A DNA stretch of 48,786 nucleotides from Rubrivivax sp. (lineage in GTDB: Bacteria > Pseudomonadota > Gammaproteobacteria > Burkholderiales > Burkholderiaceae_C), in the NCBI GenBank assembly GCA_027483705.1, contig JAIXTY010000329.1, positions 1-48,786 of the forward strand, given 5' to 3'. Below are positions 35,302-43,539 of the stretch, in pieces (position 1 is the stretch's first letter; each line of letters begins with the position of its first letter). Position numbers and translations under genes: made by a program. Below the pieces are notes generated by a model. The model was not told the DNA's origin, searched no databases, and was given only the letters and a program-made list of their open reading frames with translations.

Positions 35302-36302
35302 GTCGCCGCGTTCAGCACCGAGTCGGCATGCCGGCGGTACCAGTCGATGGTGCGAACGAGTCCTTCGTCCATGCCGAACGTGGGCGCCCAGCCGAGCTCG
35401 CGCCGCGCCTTGCCGGCATCCAGGGTCTGCTCGCGGATCTCGGCCGAGGCCACGTTCAGCACCACGGGCTCGAGGTCCGCGCGGCCCATCAGCGCCAGCA
35501 CCTTGCGCGTGATCTCCAGCATCGTCGGCCGCAATTCGAGCCCGAAGTTGAACGCCTGCCCGCCCAGCTCCGCGTCTGCCGCCAGGTGCTCGGCCAGCTG
35601 CAGGTAGGCCAGCGCGGCATCCTCGACGTACAGGAAGTCGCGCACGAACAGCCCGTCGCTGCGGATCTGGAACCGCTGGTTCTTGAGCGTGGCCAGGATG
35701 GCGCCCGGGATCAGCCGGCTGGTGTTGAGGTCGCCGCCGCCGAACAGGTTGCCGCAGCGCGCGATGGCCGTCCGCAAGCCGAAGCTGTGCGCGTACATGC
35801 TCGTGATCAGGTCGGTGCAGCTCTTGGAGCAGTCGTACGGGAACCGGCCCCGCAGCGGGTGATCCTCGAAGTAGGGCAGGCGGTCGGAGTCGCCATAGGC
35901 CTTGTCGGAGGAGGCGACGATGACCTCGCCCACCTTGGCTTGGCGTGCAGCCTCGAGAAGCATCCAGCTGCCGCGCACGTTGGCTTCGAGCGTGCCGACC
36001 GGATCCAGCTTGGCCACGCCCACGAGCGTCTGGGCGGCGAGGTGGAACACCGTGCGGACGCCGTACTCGGCAAAGGCGCGCCGGAGCACGCCCTCGTCGG
36101 TGAGCGAGCCCCGCACGACGTTGACCCTGCCGAGCCAGCCGTCCTGCACGAGGATGCTGCGCGGCAGCGAGTCCCTGACCAGCACGCAGACGTCGGCGCC
36201 ACGCGCATGCAGCGCCGGCACCAGCCAGCTCCCCAGCAGGCCTGTGGCACCGGTGACGAGGACCGAGCGACCCTTCCAGAAGTCCGTGGACTCAAGCGAC
36301 AT
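35298..36302 (-). CDS. rfbG: CDP-glucose 4,6-dehydratase
   Basis: 334 residues, extended SDR. NAD-binding TGATGLLG (17-24), the catalytic S/T-D-K site in SSDKAYGD (S132, D133, K134) and YDCSK (Y156, K160) fit sugar-nucleotide 4,6-dehydratases. Partnership with the adjacent cytidylyltransferase and the N-terminal FWKGRSVLVTG make CDP-glucose the likely substrate, giving CDP-4-keto-6-deoxyglucose. It overlaps the cytidylyltransferase gene by 11 bases (36292-36302). The usual next enzymes for 3,6-dideoxysugars (a CDP-4-keto-6-deoxyglucose 3-dehydrase and its reductase) are not in the window. Confidence 0.88.
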   Translation of the reverse strand: MSLESTDFWKGRSVLVTGATGLLGSWLVPALHARGADVCVLVRDSLPRSILVQDGWLGRVNVVRGSLTDEGVLRRAFAEYGVRTVFHLAAQTLVGVAKLDPVGTLEANVRGSWMLLEAARQAKVGEVIVASSDKAYGDSDRLPYFEDHPLRGRFPYDCSKSCTDLITSMYAHSFGLRTAIARCGNLFGGGDLNTSRLIPGAILATLKNQRFQIRSDGLFVRDFLYVEDAALAYLQLAEHLAADAELGGQAFNFGLELRPTMLEITRKVLALMGRADLEPVVLNVASAEIREQTLDAGKARRELGWAPTFGMDEGLVRTIDWYRRHADSVLNAAT

Positions 36303-37047
36303 GGTTCGCTCCACGTGCTTCGCCGGCATCCGTGGCCGAAGGCAGCGGGGCCAGCCAGGGCGGCGTCGCGCCCGCGCACAGGCGCTCGAGCTCCTGCTGG
36401 TCCTTGCTGGTGTCCATCGACTTCCAGAAGCCCTGGTGCTGGTTGACGAACAGCTTGCCGCGCCGCGCGAACTCGGGCAGCACCTCCTGCTCGAGGTTGT
36501 GGCCCTTCCATTCGAGCAGCGCGCGCCTTTCGAAGACAAAGAACCCGGCGTTGATCCAGTAGTCGCGGACGAGGGGCTTCTCCTCGAAGCGCTGCACGCG
36601 CTGCTGCTCGTCGAAGACCACGAGGCCGTACTGCGAACGCAGCGGCACCGTGGTCAGCGTGGCCATCGCGCCGCTGCGCTGGTGGGCCGCCAGGAGGTCA
36701 TGCAGGTTCAGGTTGCCCAGGCCGTCGCCATAGGTGGCCATGAAGCGGTCGCCGACATGGGCGCCGCAGCGGAAGATTCGATCACCGGTGTCGGCGTCAT
36801 CGCCAGTGTCGACGATCTCGACCTTCCAGTCGAGCTGGCGGCCTTCGAAGTAGTCGACCAGCATCTCCTTGCGATGCCCGGCGGCCAGCACGAAATCCTT
36901 GAACCCCTGGGCCGCGTACAGCCGCATCAGGTGGATCAGGATCGGCGTGCCGTTCACCGGCATCATGACCTTCGGCAGGTACTCCGTGAACGGGTAGGCG
37001 CGCGTGCCTTTGCCGCCGCACAGGATCACAACCTTCATCGACTCCAT
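36292..37047 (-). CDS. rfbF: Glucose-1-phosphate cytidylyltransferase
   Basis: 251 residues. The nucleotidyltransferase signature KVVILCGGKGTRAYPFTEYLPKVM splits as CGGKGTR near residues 10-16 and PKVMMPV at 25-31. GDGLGN, FEEKP and GFWKSMDTSKDQ are typical of RfbF. It makes CDP-glucose from CTP and glucose-1-phosphate. The ATG at 37047 has GGGAG about 6 bases upstream; an internal ATG nine bases later is the alternative. It starts 19 bases after the export lipoprotein gene in the same operon. Confidence 0.9.
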   Translation of the reverse strand: MESMKVVILCGGKGTRAYPFTEYLPKVMMPVNGTPILIHLMRLYAAQGFKDFVLAAGHRKEMLVDYFEGRQLDWKVEIVDTGDDADTGDRIFRCGAHVGDRFMATYGDGLGNLNLHDLLAAHQRSGAMATLTTVPLRSQYGLVVFDEQQRVQRFEEKPLVRDYWINAGFFVFERRALLEWKGHNLEQEVLPEFARRGKLFVNQHQGFWKSMDTSKDQQELERLCAGATPPWLAPLPSATDAGEARGANHVA

Positions 37048-37066
37048 TCGGGCTCCCTCGGGTGAC

Positions 37067-37807
37067 TCAGAGACTGGAGATCAGCTTGTAGCTGAGGACG
37101 GTTTGCAGCGGCTTCAGGACGAAGTCGTCGAGGAAGCGCATCACCTCGCTGCGCCGGCTCTCGGGCACGAAGATGATGTCGTCGGCCATCAGCGGCACTG
37201 CCGCCAGCGCCATCAGGCCTCCGGGCTGGCCCGACGGCGAGTTCTGCAAGGGCATGGCGCGCAGATAACCGTCGCTGCCGAGCCGGATCAGCGAGGCCTG
37301 CGATTCGTTGCCCGAGCGGCGCGGCCCGCCGGCTGCGGCCAGCGCCTGCAGGGCGTTGTTCGCATTGCGCAAGGGCACGGCCGCGGGCGAGTTGACGTCG
37401 CCGAAGACGTACACCGACGCCTGGCGCACGACCTGCGGAAGGACGTTGACCTGTGGTGACACCAGCCGCGACGACAGGCGCTGCCCGAGGTTGTCAGCCA
37501 GCTCCCGCGGAGACAGGCCGGCCGCCTGCACGTCCTGCAGCAGGGGCAGGCTGATCATGCCGTCGGGGCGGACGACGACCACGCGCGAGGCCTCGGGAAC
37601 CCGCCAGACCACCACCTCGATCTGGTCGCCGGGTGCCAGCAGGTACTCCTTCTGGAAGCGCAGCGAACTCTTGATGATCTCCGGCGCCGTCTCGATCTGG
37701 TCCGGGCTGGCGACGGGCGACGCGCAGCCCGCCATCAGCGCCGACGAACCCAGGGCCAGCAGCAGCTGTCGCCGGCCGCGGGCATCGGCCGGGGCCGGCG
37801 TCACCAT
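37067..37807 (-). CDS. Wza-type polysaccharide export lipoprotein
   Basis: 246 residues from ATG 37807, which overlaps the transferase stop (ATGGTGA). A lipoprotein signal has a twin-Arg-like RGRRQ and a lipobox LMAGC (C28). The polysaccharide export domain (LAPGDQIEVVVWRVPE, VRPDGMISLPLL) is followed by an SLBB domain (SVYVFGDVNSPAAVPLRN). It is shorter than E. coli Wza (379 residues) and seems to lack the C-terminal outer-membrane helix region, so another protein may form the pore. It should link the Wzz/CpsD-like pair to the outer membrane. Confidence 0.88.
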   Translation of the reverse strand: MVTPAPADARGRRQLLLALGSSALMAGCASPVASPDQIETAPEIIKSSLRFQKEYLLAPGDQIEVVVWRVPEASRVVVVRPDGMISLPLLQDVQAAGLSPRELADNLGQRLSSRLVSPQVNVLPQVVRQASVYVFGDVNSPAAVPLRNANNALQALAAAGGPRRSGNESQASLIRLGSDGYLRAMPLQNSPSGQPGGLMALAAVPLMADDIIFVPESRRSEVMRFLDDFVLKPLQTVLSYKLISSL

Positions 37808-39237
37808 CCGCGGCCCCTGGCGAGCGTGCCGAAAGTCAGCGCGATCAGCTTCAGGTCGAGCCAGAACGACCACTTGTCGATGTATTCCATGTCCATCCGC
37901 ATCCATTGCTGGAACGGGATTGTGGGGTCGTCCTGCACCTGCCACAGGCAGGTCAGGCCCGGTGGCACCGTGAGCCGTCGGCGCTGCCACCACTCGTGTC
38001 CGATCGCTTCCTGCACGGGCAAGGGCCGGGGCCCCACCAGGGACATGTCGCCCAGGGCCACGTTCAGCAGCTGTGGAAGCTCGTCGAGGTGGAACTTCCG
38101 CAGGATCCGCCCGACGCGTGTCACCCGCGGATCGTTCTTCATCTTGAAGGCCAGGCCATCGCGGTCGCTGCCCGCCTTCAGGGCCTGGTGGCGCACCGGG
38201 GCATCAATGAACATGGTCCGGAACTTGAAGATCGAGAACTGCCGGCCGTGCAGCCCGACCCGCTGCTGCCGAAACAGCACGGGGCCCGGCGAGCCGAGCT
38301 TGACGGCCAGGGCGATGGCGGCGAACAACGGCGTGAGCAGCACCAGGGCCAGGCCGGAGGCCGTGAGGTCCAGCATCCGCTTCGCCAGCAGCTGCCCGTA
38401 GTTGGAAGGGCCGCGGAAGTGCGTGAGCATCGGGATGTCGCCCACGTGCGACAGCGCCCGGCGATAGTCGGGCACCTCGAACATGTCGCTCTGCAGCTTC
38501 ACGGAGATGCCGGCATGACCGCACAGCTCGAGAAGCTCGTGGATCCGGTCATAGCAGCTTCGCATGGGCAGCGTGATGACGACCTCGTCGACGACACCGG
38601 CCACGATGATGCCGCGCAGGTCGTCGAGCGTGGCGATCCGCCGCACCGGGTAGTGCGACAGCGTCGCCACCTGGGCTTCGTCCATCGCCGGCTGGTCGGT
38701 CTCGGCGGCGACGTCGATCACCTCGGCGACACGGATGCCGTAGTGGCGGTTGCGCTCGATGTCCTGCAGCAGGCTGGCAGCCCGGGCATTGCGGCCGACG
38801 ATCAGCCACACCCGGTAGTCGTCGCCGCGCTGCCGCAGGCGGCGCAGCCCCAGGCGGACGACGAGGCGCATCGACAGCAGCGTCAGCAGTCCGGCACCGA
38901 GCGTGACCGCCGTCGGCAGGCCGGCGGGCGGGTGGCTCATCGCCGCCGCGACGACGGTGGCCAGGCCGGCCGCATACAGGGTCACCTCGGTGAGCAGCAT
39001 CATCTCGGGACGCAGTCGCTCGGTACGCCACGGGTGGTAGACGCCGAAGCGTTCCGACAGCAGCACGAACGCCGGCACGAATGCGGCCCCGAACCACCAG
39101 AACGTCCCCGCGTCCGTCGCGGGCCAGCGCCCTTGCGCGGCACCGAGATGCCAGAGACCCGCGGCCGTGCCGACGAAGATCAGTGCGTCCAGCGTGCTCG
39201 CGACGTGCGCCCCGACGCGTAGGTTGTGGTAGAGCAT
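37801..39237 (-). CDS. Polyprenyl-phosphate sugar-1-phosphate transferase (initiating enzyme)
   Basis: 478 residues. The N-terminal part has about four membrane segments, then a CoA-binding/Rossmann-like domain (VWLIVGRNARAASLL). One more membrane segment (LTASGLALVLLTPLFAAIALAV) precedes the catalytic domain with KFRTMFID, RKFHLDELPQLLNV and GDMSLVGPRPLP. This is the WbaP/WcaJ-type family that moves hexose-1-phosphate (commonly glucose or galactose) from UDP-sugar to undecaprenyl phosphate, the first step of repeat-unit assembly. It heads a five-gene reverse operon: transferase, export lipoprotein, rfbF, rfbG, fkbM. The 135-base region upstream holds its promoter; no convincing element was identified. 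Confidence 0.92.
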   Translation of the reverse strand: MLYHNLRVGAHVASTLDALIFVGTAAGLWHLGAAQGRWPATDAGTFWWFGAAFVPAFVLLSERFGVYHPWRTERLRPEMMLLTEVTLYAAGLATVVAAAMSHPPAGLPTAVTLGAGLLTLLSMRLVVRLGLRRLRQRGDDYRVWLIVGRNARAASLLQDIERNRHYGIRVAEVIDVAAETDQPAMDEAQVATLSHYPVRRIATLDDLRGIIVAGVVDEVVITLPMRSCYDRIHELLELCGHAGISVKLQSDMFEVPDYRRALSHVGDIPMLTHFRGPSNYGQLLAKRMLDLTASGLALVLLTPLFAAIALAVKLGSPGPVLFRQQRVGLHGRQFSIFKFRTMFIDAPVRHQALKAGSDRDGLAFKMKNDPRVTRVGRILRKFHLDELPQLLNVALGDMSLVGPRPLPVQEAIGHEWWQRRRLTVPPGLTCLWQVQDDPTIPFQQWMRMDMEYIDKWSFWLDLKLIALTFGTLARGRGW

Positions 39238-39328
39238 GTTCGGCGAAGGATGCCCCGAAAGACTCGAGCGTATGCGGCCGACCTCCCAACGGCCGCCACA
39301 CGGTGCCCGCTGAGCATCCCCGAGTCGT

Positions 39329-39375
39329 GGCGCGGCGTCAATCGCCGGAATGAGCGGATCGCCGGCGCGGCGTCA
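39329..39375. repeat. Short direct repeat at the end of the glycosidase lipoprotein gene
   Basis: GGCGCGGCGTCA occurs at 39329-39340 and again at 39364-39375; ATCGCCGG also occurs twice between them. The second copy contains the stop codon of the reverse gene at 39373. Probably a small local duplication in the intergenic region; no function seen. Confidence 0.6.
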
Positions 39376-40509
39376 GTCGATGCGCCGGATGCGGGAGAAC
39401 TGCTCGTCCCAGGCTGCCAGCGCCGGCTTGGGCGAGAAGTCGCTTTCAACCAGGCCCATGCTGGCGAAGTCCCGCAGGTTGCCGCCCTCGTCGAGACGCC
39501 ACTGATCGAGGTCGAGGTCGGCATAGAAGCTCTGCACCCAGGCCTCGGCGCGCACGGCGTCCAGCAGAGCCGCGTGCCGTTCGATGAAGCGCCGCTGCAG
39601 CGTCGGCGTCGAGACCCCGACAGCGGTCGTCCGGCTGGTCCACCCGCTTTCGCCAACGAACACCGGTGTGTGGGCCGACGGCAGCAGGCGCTGGTAGTAG
39701 TCGCCGGGAATGGCCTCGGGTTCGGCGAAGGCGAATTGCGGGTAGGACGACAGCCCCAGCAGATCGGTGAACCCGAAGTCCCGCCGGTCCTGCTCGATGC
39801 CGACGAAGCGGCCATCCCCGGCCAGCAGTCCCCACGCGGTCTCGACCTGGACCGTGGCCATCAGGGGGCCGGCGTAGCCCGCCGCACGCACGCGGCGGCT
39901 GGCCTGGTCGGCGGTCGTCACCAGGGCCCGGTAGAGGGAGTCCGGGGCGCAGGCTCGCACGAGGTTGGTCTCCGCCGCCAGGCCGAGGTAGTCGGGCTGC
40001 ACCATCCGGGCAAGCGTGGCGGCGTAGTCGCCGAAGAGCCGTTGGATCGCTGGATCGCTGAGCGAGCGACCCGCCCGCCGCAGTGCCTCGGCTTCTTCGG
40101 AGCGGGACATGCCGTCGGCCGGATCGAGCATCACGTACAGCTTCAGGCCGTGGCGCCGCAGGGCCTCGGCCACGGGCATCTTGTCCCGTCGGATGATGGC
40201 TTCGGCGGGAACGCCGGCCAGCAGCTCGGGCCAGGGCGGATTCTCGTGCTGGGCACCGATGTCCGCGCGGCGGATCAGCTGCTGCAGGCTCGCGACCAGC
40301 GAGCCCTCGGTCGGCTGGGGCGGGATCGTGCTGAGCCCGGCTGCCCAGCGTCGCGTGGGCCGGCTCTCGCGCGCGGAAAGGGGCGATGCGGCCGGACTGC
40401 TGTCGGGCTCGCCGCCACCGCAGCCGGCAAGCCAGGGCGCCAGCAGCCCACCGGCCGCGGCAACAAGCATCTGGCGGCGCGAGCCGCGCTGACGAACATG
40501 GAATGACAA
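39373..40509 (-). CDS. Putative glycoside-hydrolase-like lipoprotein
   Basis: 378 residues from a TTG start at 40509; the first in-frame ATG (40470) would leave the signal peptide without its basic region. The N-terminus (RQRGSRRQMLVAAAGG, lipobox LAGC with C30) indicates export as a lipoprotein, perhaps via Tat. The body looks like a TIM-barrel glycosidase: GLKLYVMLDP, LGLAAETNL (Glu180) and PVFVGESGW (Glu287), which could be the acid/base and nucleophile of clan GH-A. I cannot assign a GH family. It lies just outside the initiating transferase operon, so it may process or release the exopolysaccharide. Confidence 0.6.
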   Translation of the reverse strand: MSFHVRQRGSRRQMLVAAAGGLLAPWLAGCGGGEPDSSPAASPLSARESRPTRRWAAGLSTIPPQPTEGSLVASLQQLIRRADIGAQHENPPWPELLAGVPAEAIIRRDKMPVAEALRRHGLKLYVMLDPADGMSRSEEAEALRRAGRSLSDPAIQRLFGDYAATLARMVQPDYLGLAAETNLVRACAPDSLYRALVTTADQASRRVRAAGYAGPLMATVQVETAWGLLAGDGRFVGIEQDRRDFGFTDLLGLSSYPQFAFAEPEAIPGDYYQRLLPSAHTPVFVGESGWTSRTTAVGVSTPTLQRRFIERHAALLDAVRAEAWVQSFYADLDLDQWRLDEGGNLRDFASMGLVESDFSPKPALAAWDEQFSRIRRID

Positions 40510-40615
40510 GGGACCGCCCCATCGTGCGATCCCTGGATTTCGGCGCCGGGCACGGCCGCTTGAGGCCGGTCCGGCACGCGAGGCCCGGCCCGTGGGGCCT
40601 GGCGATCCTCGATGG

Positions 40616-41230
40616 TCAGCCCGGCGGCGCGGTGTCGGCGTAGCTCGGCCGAGCGGCGATCTTCTCGTGCCACTTCGCCAGGTTCGGGTGCGCCTCGCGC
40701 CAGTCGATCTGCGGGAAGCGGAAGTCGAGATAGCCCAGCGCACAGGCCACCGCGATGTCGGCCAGCGTGAAGTGCGTGCCGCTGCACCAGGGCTTGTCGC
40801 CCAGTCCCAGCGCCATGCTGCGCACGGCGGCGTGCACGCGGCTCATCTGGCGGTCGATCCAGGCCTGCGAGCGCTGCTCGGCGCTGCGGCCCGGCCACGT
40901 GGCCTCGAGCCGGGCGAGGATCGAGGCGTCGAGCAGGCCGTCGGCCAGCGACTCCCAGGTCTTGACCTCGATGCGTTCGCGGCCACTGGGCGGGATCAGC
41001 TTGCCCACGGGGCTGAGCGTGTCGAGGTACTCGACGATCACGCGTGAGTCGAACACCGCCTCGCCGCCGTCGAGCACCAGGCAGGGCACCTTGCCCAGCG
41101 GGTTGCTCTTGAGGATGTCGTCGTTGCCCCAGACGTCTTCCAGCACCAGCTGGGCGTCGAGCTTCTTCTCCGCCATCACGATGCGCACCTTGCGCACGTA
41201 GGGGCTGGTCAGTGATCCGATCAGTTTCAT
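40616..41230 (-). CDS. Glutathione S-transferase family protein
   Basis: 204 residues with an N-terminal thioredoxin-like domain ([33 protein letters not shown], the GSH-binding [11 protein letters not shown]) and a helical C-terminal domain ([20 protein letters not shown]). The likely catalytic residue is a Ser near position 9 (TSPYVRK). General conjugation or detoxification role; substrate unknown. It lies 106 bases upstream of the putative glycosidase and marks the end of the exopolysaccharide locus. Confidence 0.9.
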   Translation of the reverse strand: MKLIGSLTSPYVRKVRIVMAEKKLDAQLVLEDVWGNDDILKSNPLGKVPCLVLDGGEAVFDSRVIVEYLDTLSPVGKLIPPSGRERIEVKTWESLADGLLDASILARLEATWPGRSAEQRSQAWIDRQMSRVHAAVRSMALGLGDKPWCSGTHFTLADIAVACALGYLDFRFPQIDWREAHPNLAKWHEKIAARPSYADTAPPG

Positions 41231-41284
41231 CGTGCTCTCGCGCCGCGCGGTGGCCGGCGGGCCTCGTCCCTGGTCGAAGTCATT

Positions 41285-42595
41285 CTAGCGAGGGGGTGTC
41301 TGCGCTGCCGCGACGTCTTGTCGCGTGAAGTCCACGCTCGAAGGCCGGCCGGGCAGCGCCAGCTGCGCCAGCGCCGGTGCGCTGCGCGACATCACGGTGC
41401 CGCCGCGCACCACCAGCAGGCGCGCCGCCCGCAGCCGGATGGCCTCCTGGGGCGTGCGCGCCTGCAGCAGCACGCCGTCGGCGCGGCAGCCGGCCTCGAG
41501 GCCGTAGCCCTCCAGGCCCAGGATGCGCGCCGGGTTCGTGGTGACGGCGTCGAAGCAGCGCCGCTGCGCGGCCTGCCCCGTCATCTGCGCGACATGCAGG
41601 CCCATCGAGGCCACCTCCAGCATGTCGGCCGAGCCGAGCGCGTACCAGGGGTCCATCACGCAGTCGTGCCCGAAGGCCACGGTGACGCCGGCGTCCATCA
41701 GCTCGGGCACGCGCGTCATGCCACGCCGCCGCGGGTAGGTGTCGTAGCGGCCCTGCAGCGTGATGTTGATCAGCGGATTGGCGATCGCGTTCATGCCGCT
41801 GGCGGCCACGAGTGCCACCAACTTCGCGGCATAGGCGTTGTCCATCGAGTGCATCGAGGTCAGGTGCGAGCCGGTGACCCGGTCGTGCAGCTTCAGGCGC
41901 TGGGCCTGGTAGGCCAGGGTCTCGACGTGCCGCGAGGCCGGGTCGTCGGTCTCGTCGCAGTGCATGTCCACGCGCAGGCCGTGCGCCGCGGCCAGCTCGC
42001 ACAGGCGGCGCACGCTCTCGGCGCCCTCGGCGGCGGTGCGCTCGTGGTGCGGGATGCCGCCCACGACGTCCACGCCCATCGCCAGCGCGCGCTCGAGCAG
42101 CGCCTCGGCGCCCGGGCTGCGCAGCAGGCCGTCCTGCGGAAAGGCCACCAGCTGCAGCGTCAGGTAGGGCGCGACGAGGCGCTTCACCTCCAGCAGCGCG
42201 CGCACCGCCAGCAGCCGCTCGTCGCAGACGTCGACGTGGCTGCGGATGGCCAGCAGCCCGCGCGCCACGGCCCAGTCGCAGTAGGCCAGCGCGCGCTCGA
42301 TGACGGCTTCCTCGGTGAGCAGCGGCTTGAGCTCGCCCCACAGGCGGATGCCCTCGAGCAGCGTGCCGCTGTCGTTGACCCGCGGCAGGCCGTGGCTCAG
42401 CGCGGCGTCGAGGTGGAAGTGGGCGTCGACGAAAGGCGGGCTGAACAGCCAGCCGCCGGCATCGATCACCTCGGCGCCCTCGGGCACCGGCAAGGCCGGG
42501 CCGATGGCGGCAAAGCGGCCGTCGCGGGCCAGCAGATCGATGCCGGTGCGGCCGTCGGGCAGCGTGGCGTGGCGGATGAGCAGATCGCGCGGCAT
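41285..42595 (-). CDS. Cytosine-deaminase-like amidohydrolase (CodA family)
   Basis: 436 residues. Every metal ligand and catalytic residue of E. coli CodA appears with a constant offset of -2: H59 and H61 (DAHFHLD), Q154, H212, E215 (DMHCDETDD), H244, D311 and W317 (GHDCVMDPW). The one clear change is at CodA Asp314, which is Cys312 here. In CodA this residue sits at the substrate and its replacement alters activity toward 5-fluorocytosine, so the natural substrate may be another heterocycle. No codB permease gene is adjacent. No strong ribosome-binding site is visible before the ATG. Confidence 0.85.
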   Translation of the reverse strand: MPRDLLIRHATLPDGRTGIDLLARDGRFAAIGPALPVPEGAEVIDAGGWLFSPPFVDAHFHLDAALSHGLPRVNDSGTLLEGIRLWGELKPLLTEEAVIERALAYCDWAVARGLLAIRSHVDVCDERLLAVRALLEVKRLVAPYLTLQLVAFPQDGLLRSPGAEALLERALAMGVDVVGGIPHHERTAAEGAESVRRLCELAAAHGLRVDMHCDETDDPASRHVETLAYQAQRLKLHDRVTGSHLTSMHSMDNAYAAKLVALVAASGMNAIANPLINITLQGRYDTYPRRRGMTRVPELMDAGVTVAFGHDCVMDPWYALGSADMLEVASMGLHVAQMTGQAAQRRCFDAVTTNPARILGLEGYGLEAGCRADGVLLQARTPQEAIRLRAARLLVVRGGTVMSRSAPALAQLALPGRPSSVDFTRQDVAAAQTPPR

Positions 42596-42934
42596 GCGGG
42601 GCTTTCGAGGCTTTGCGGGGGCGGGATGGGCAGTCGCCCAGCAGGATACGGGCCCGGGCGCCGCAGGGCCGCACCGGGCACTTGTTCACGCCGATTCCGC
42701 GTCGCCGGCAGGGGCGCGTCGACCGCCTTGCCACACCCCCTGAACAGGAGCACACTGGGTTCAGACCCATCCTCCTCTGCCCGTTATCCGACGCGCGCCC
42801 CTCCGAACCCTCACCAGGCTCACGCCGCGTCGCCCTCCGATCCGCATCCCCTCCGTTGTCCCGTGGCTGGCCGTCCTGATTCAGGGACAGCCGGCATTCC
42901 TGTCCCTTCGGTCTTTCCCGAAAAGGAGGTTCTG
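42596..42934. other. 339-base intergenic region between codA-like gene and hpf
   Basis: No gene is supported. It should contain divergent promoters for the two genes. Visible structure: an inverted repeat CTGAAC/GTTCAG (42740-42745, 42759-42764), overlapping a hairpin TGGGT-TCAG-ACCCA (42756-42769); a C/T-rich tract; and the hairpin just before the hpf ribosome-binding site, listed separately. No clear sigma-70 pair was identified. Confidence 0.6.
42883..42907 (+). promoter_or_regulatory. Stem-loop immediately upstream of the hpf ribosome-binding site
   Basis: AGGGACAG (42883-42890) and CTGTCCCT (42900-42907) form a perfect 8-bp stem with a 9-nt loop, ending about 16 bases before the hpf ribosome-binding site AAGGAGGT. 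No T-run follows, so it is not a typical terminator. It may affect message stability or ribosome access. Confidence 0.5.
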
Positions 42935-43276
42935 ATGAACTTGACGATCAGCGGCCATCACCTCGAAGTCACCCCGGCTTTGAGAGAGTACGTGCTCACC
43001 AAGCTGGATCGCGTGACGCGACATTTCGACCAGGTGGTGGACGTTTCGGTGCTGCTGACGGTGGAGAAGAACAAGGAGAAGGAGCGACGACAGCGCGCCG
43101 AGGTCACCTTGCACGTGAAGGGCCGCGACATCTTCGTCGAGCACGCCGCAGAAGACCTGTACGCCGCCATCGACACGCTGATGGACAAGCTCGACCGCCA
43201 GGTCGTGCGCCACAAGGACCGCGTGCAGGACCACCACCACGAAAGCCTCAAGCGCCAGGCGGCCAGCGCCACCTGA
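42935..43276 (+). CDS. hpf: Ribosome hibernation promoting factor, short form
   Basis: 113 residues. The sequence [23 protein letters not shown], the later [24 protein letters not shown] and [10 protein letters not shown] are diagnostic of HPF/YfiA. It binds 30S subunits in stationary phase and favours 100S dimers. The ribosome-binding site AAGGAGGT is a near-perfect anti-SD match. In other Betaproteobacteria hpf normally follows rpoN; here the upstream neighbour is the codA-like gene on the other strand. A terminator at 43297 separates it from ptsN. Confidence 0.95.
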   Translation: MNLTISGHHLEVTPALREYVLTKLDRVTRHFDQVVDVSVLLTVEKNKEKERRQRAEVTLHVKGRDIFVEHAAEDLYAAIDTLMDKLDRQVVRHKDRVQDHHHESLKRQAASAT

Positions 43277-43296
43277 GCCCGGCCGGCAGCCGACCG

Positions 43297-43318
43297 ACGG
43301 CCCCGCGGGGCCGTTTTT
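43297..43318 (+). terminator. Rho-independent terminator after hpf
   Basis: ACGGCCCC and GGGGCCGT form an 8-bp GC-rich stem with a two-base centre, followed by five T residues. It starts 20 bases after the hpf stop. The following 220 bases to ptsN hold a possible -10 (TATCAT at 43436-43441) but no further gene. Confidence 0.85.
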
Positions 43319-43539
43319 CATGCCCCCGTTCAGGGCGGGCCCCGGGTGCGGCACGGTGTTGCTGCAGCGCCGCATCCGCGGCATCAGCCCTCGTTTCGGT
43401 GCCCTGCTCCCGGGATGTGGCCCGCACGCGGGCGCTATCATGGATTTTTGCAGTTCCACTGCAGTCGCCCGCCCCGGCCGCGCCACGCGCCGGGCGCCGC
43501 TGGCGCGAAGGGGCCCGCTGCCCCAGGGGAAGAGCCCAG

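Noticed and set aside
8935..40509. Exosortase/PEP-CTERM-type polysaccharide locus
   Set aside because: The acyl-CoA ligase hinted at this, but no exosortase, PEP-CTERM protein or PrsK/PrsR pair is present.
8935..40509. Recent horizontal island
   Set aside because: No integrase, transposase, tRNA junction or obvious drop in GC was seen; base use by eye matches the flanks.
41318..42934. Upstream extension of the hpf frame through the codA-like gene
   Set aside because: It is the antisense of codA; hpf has a strong ribosome-binding site at 42921-42929 and standard length from 42935.
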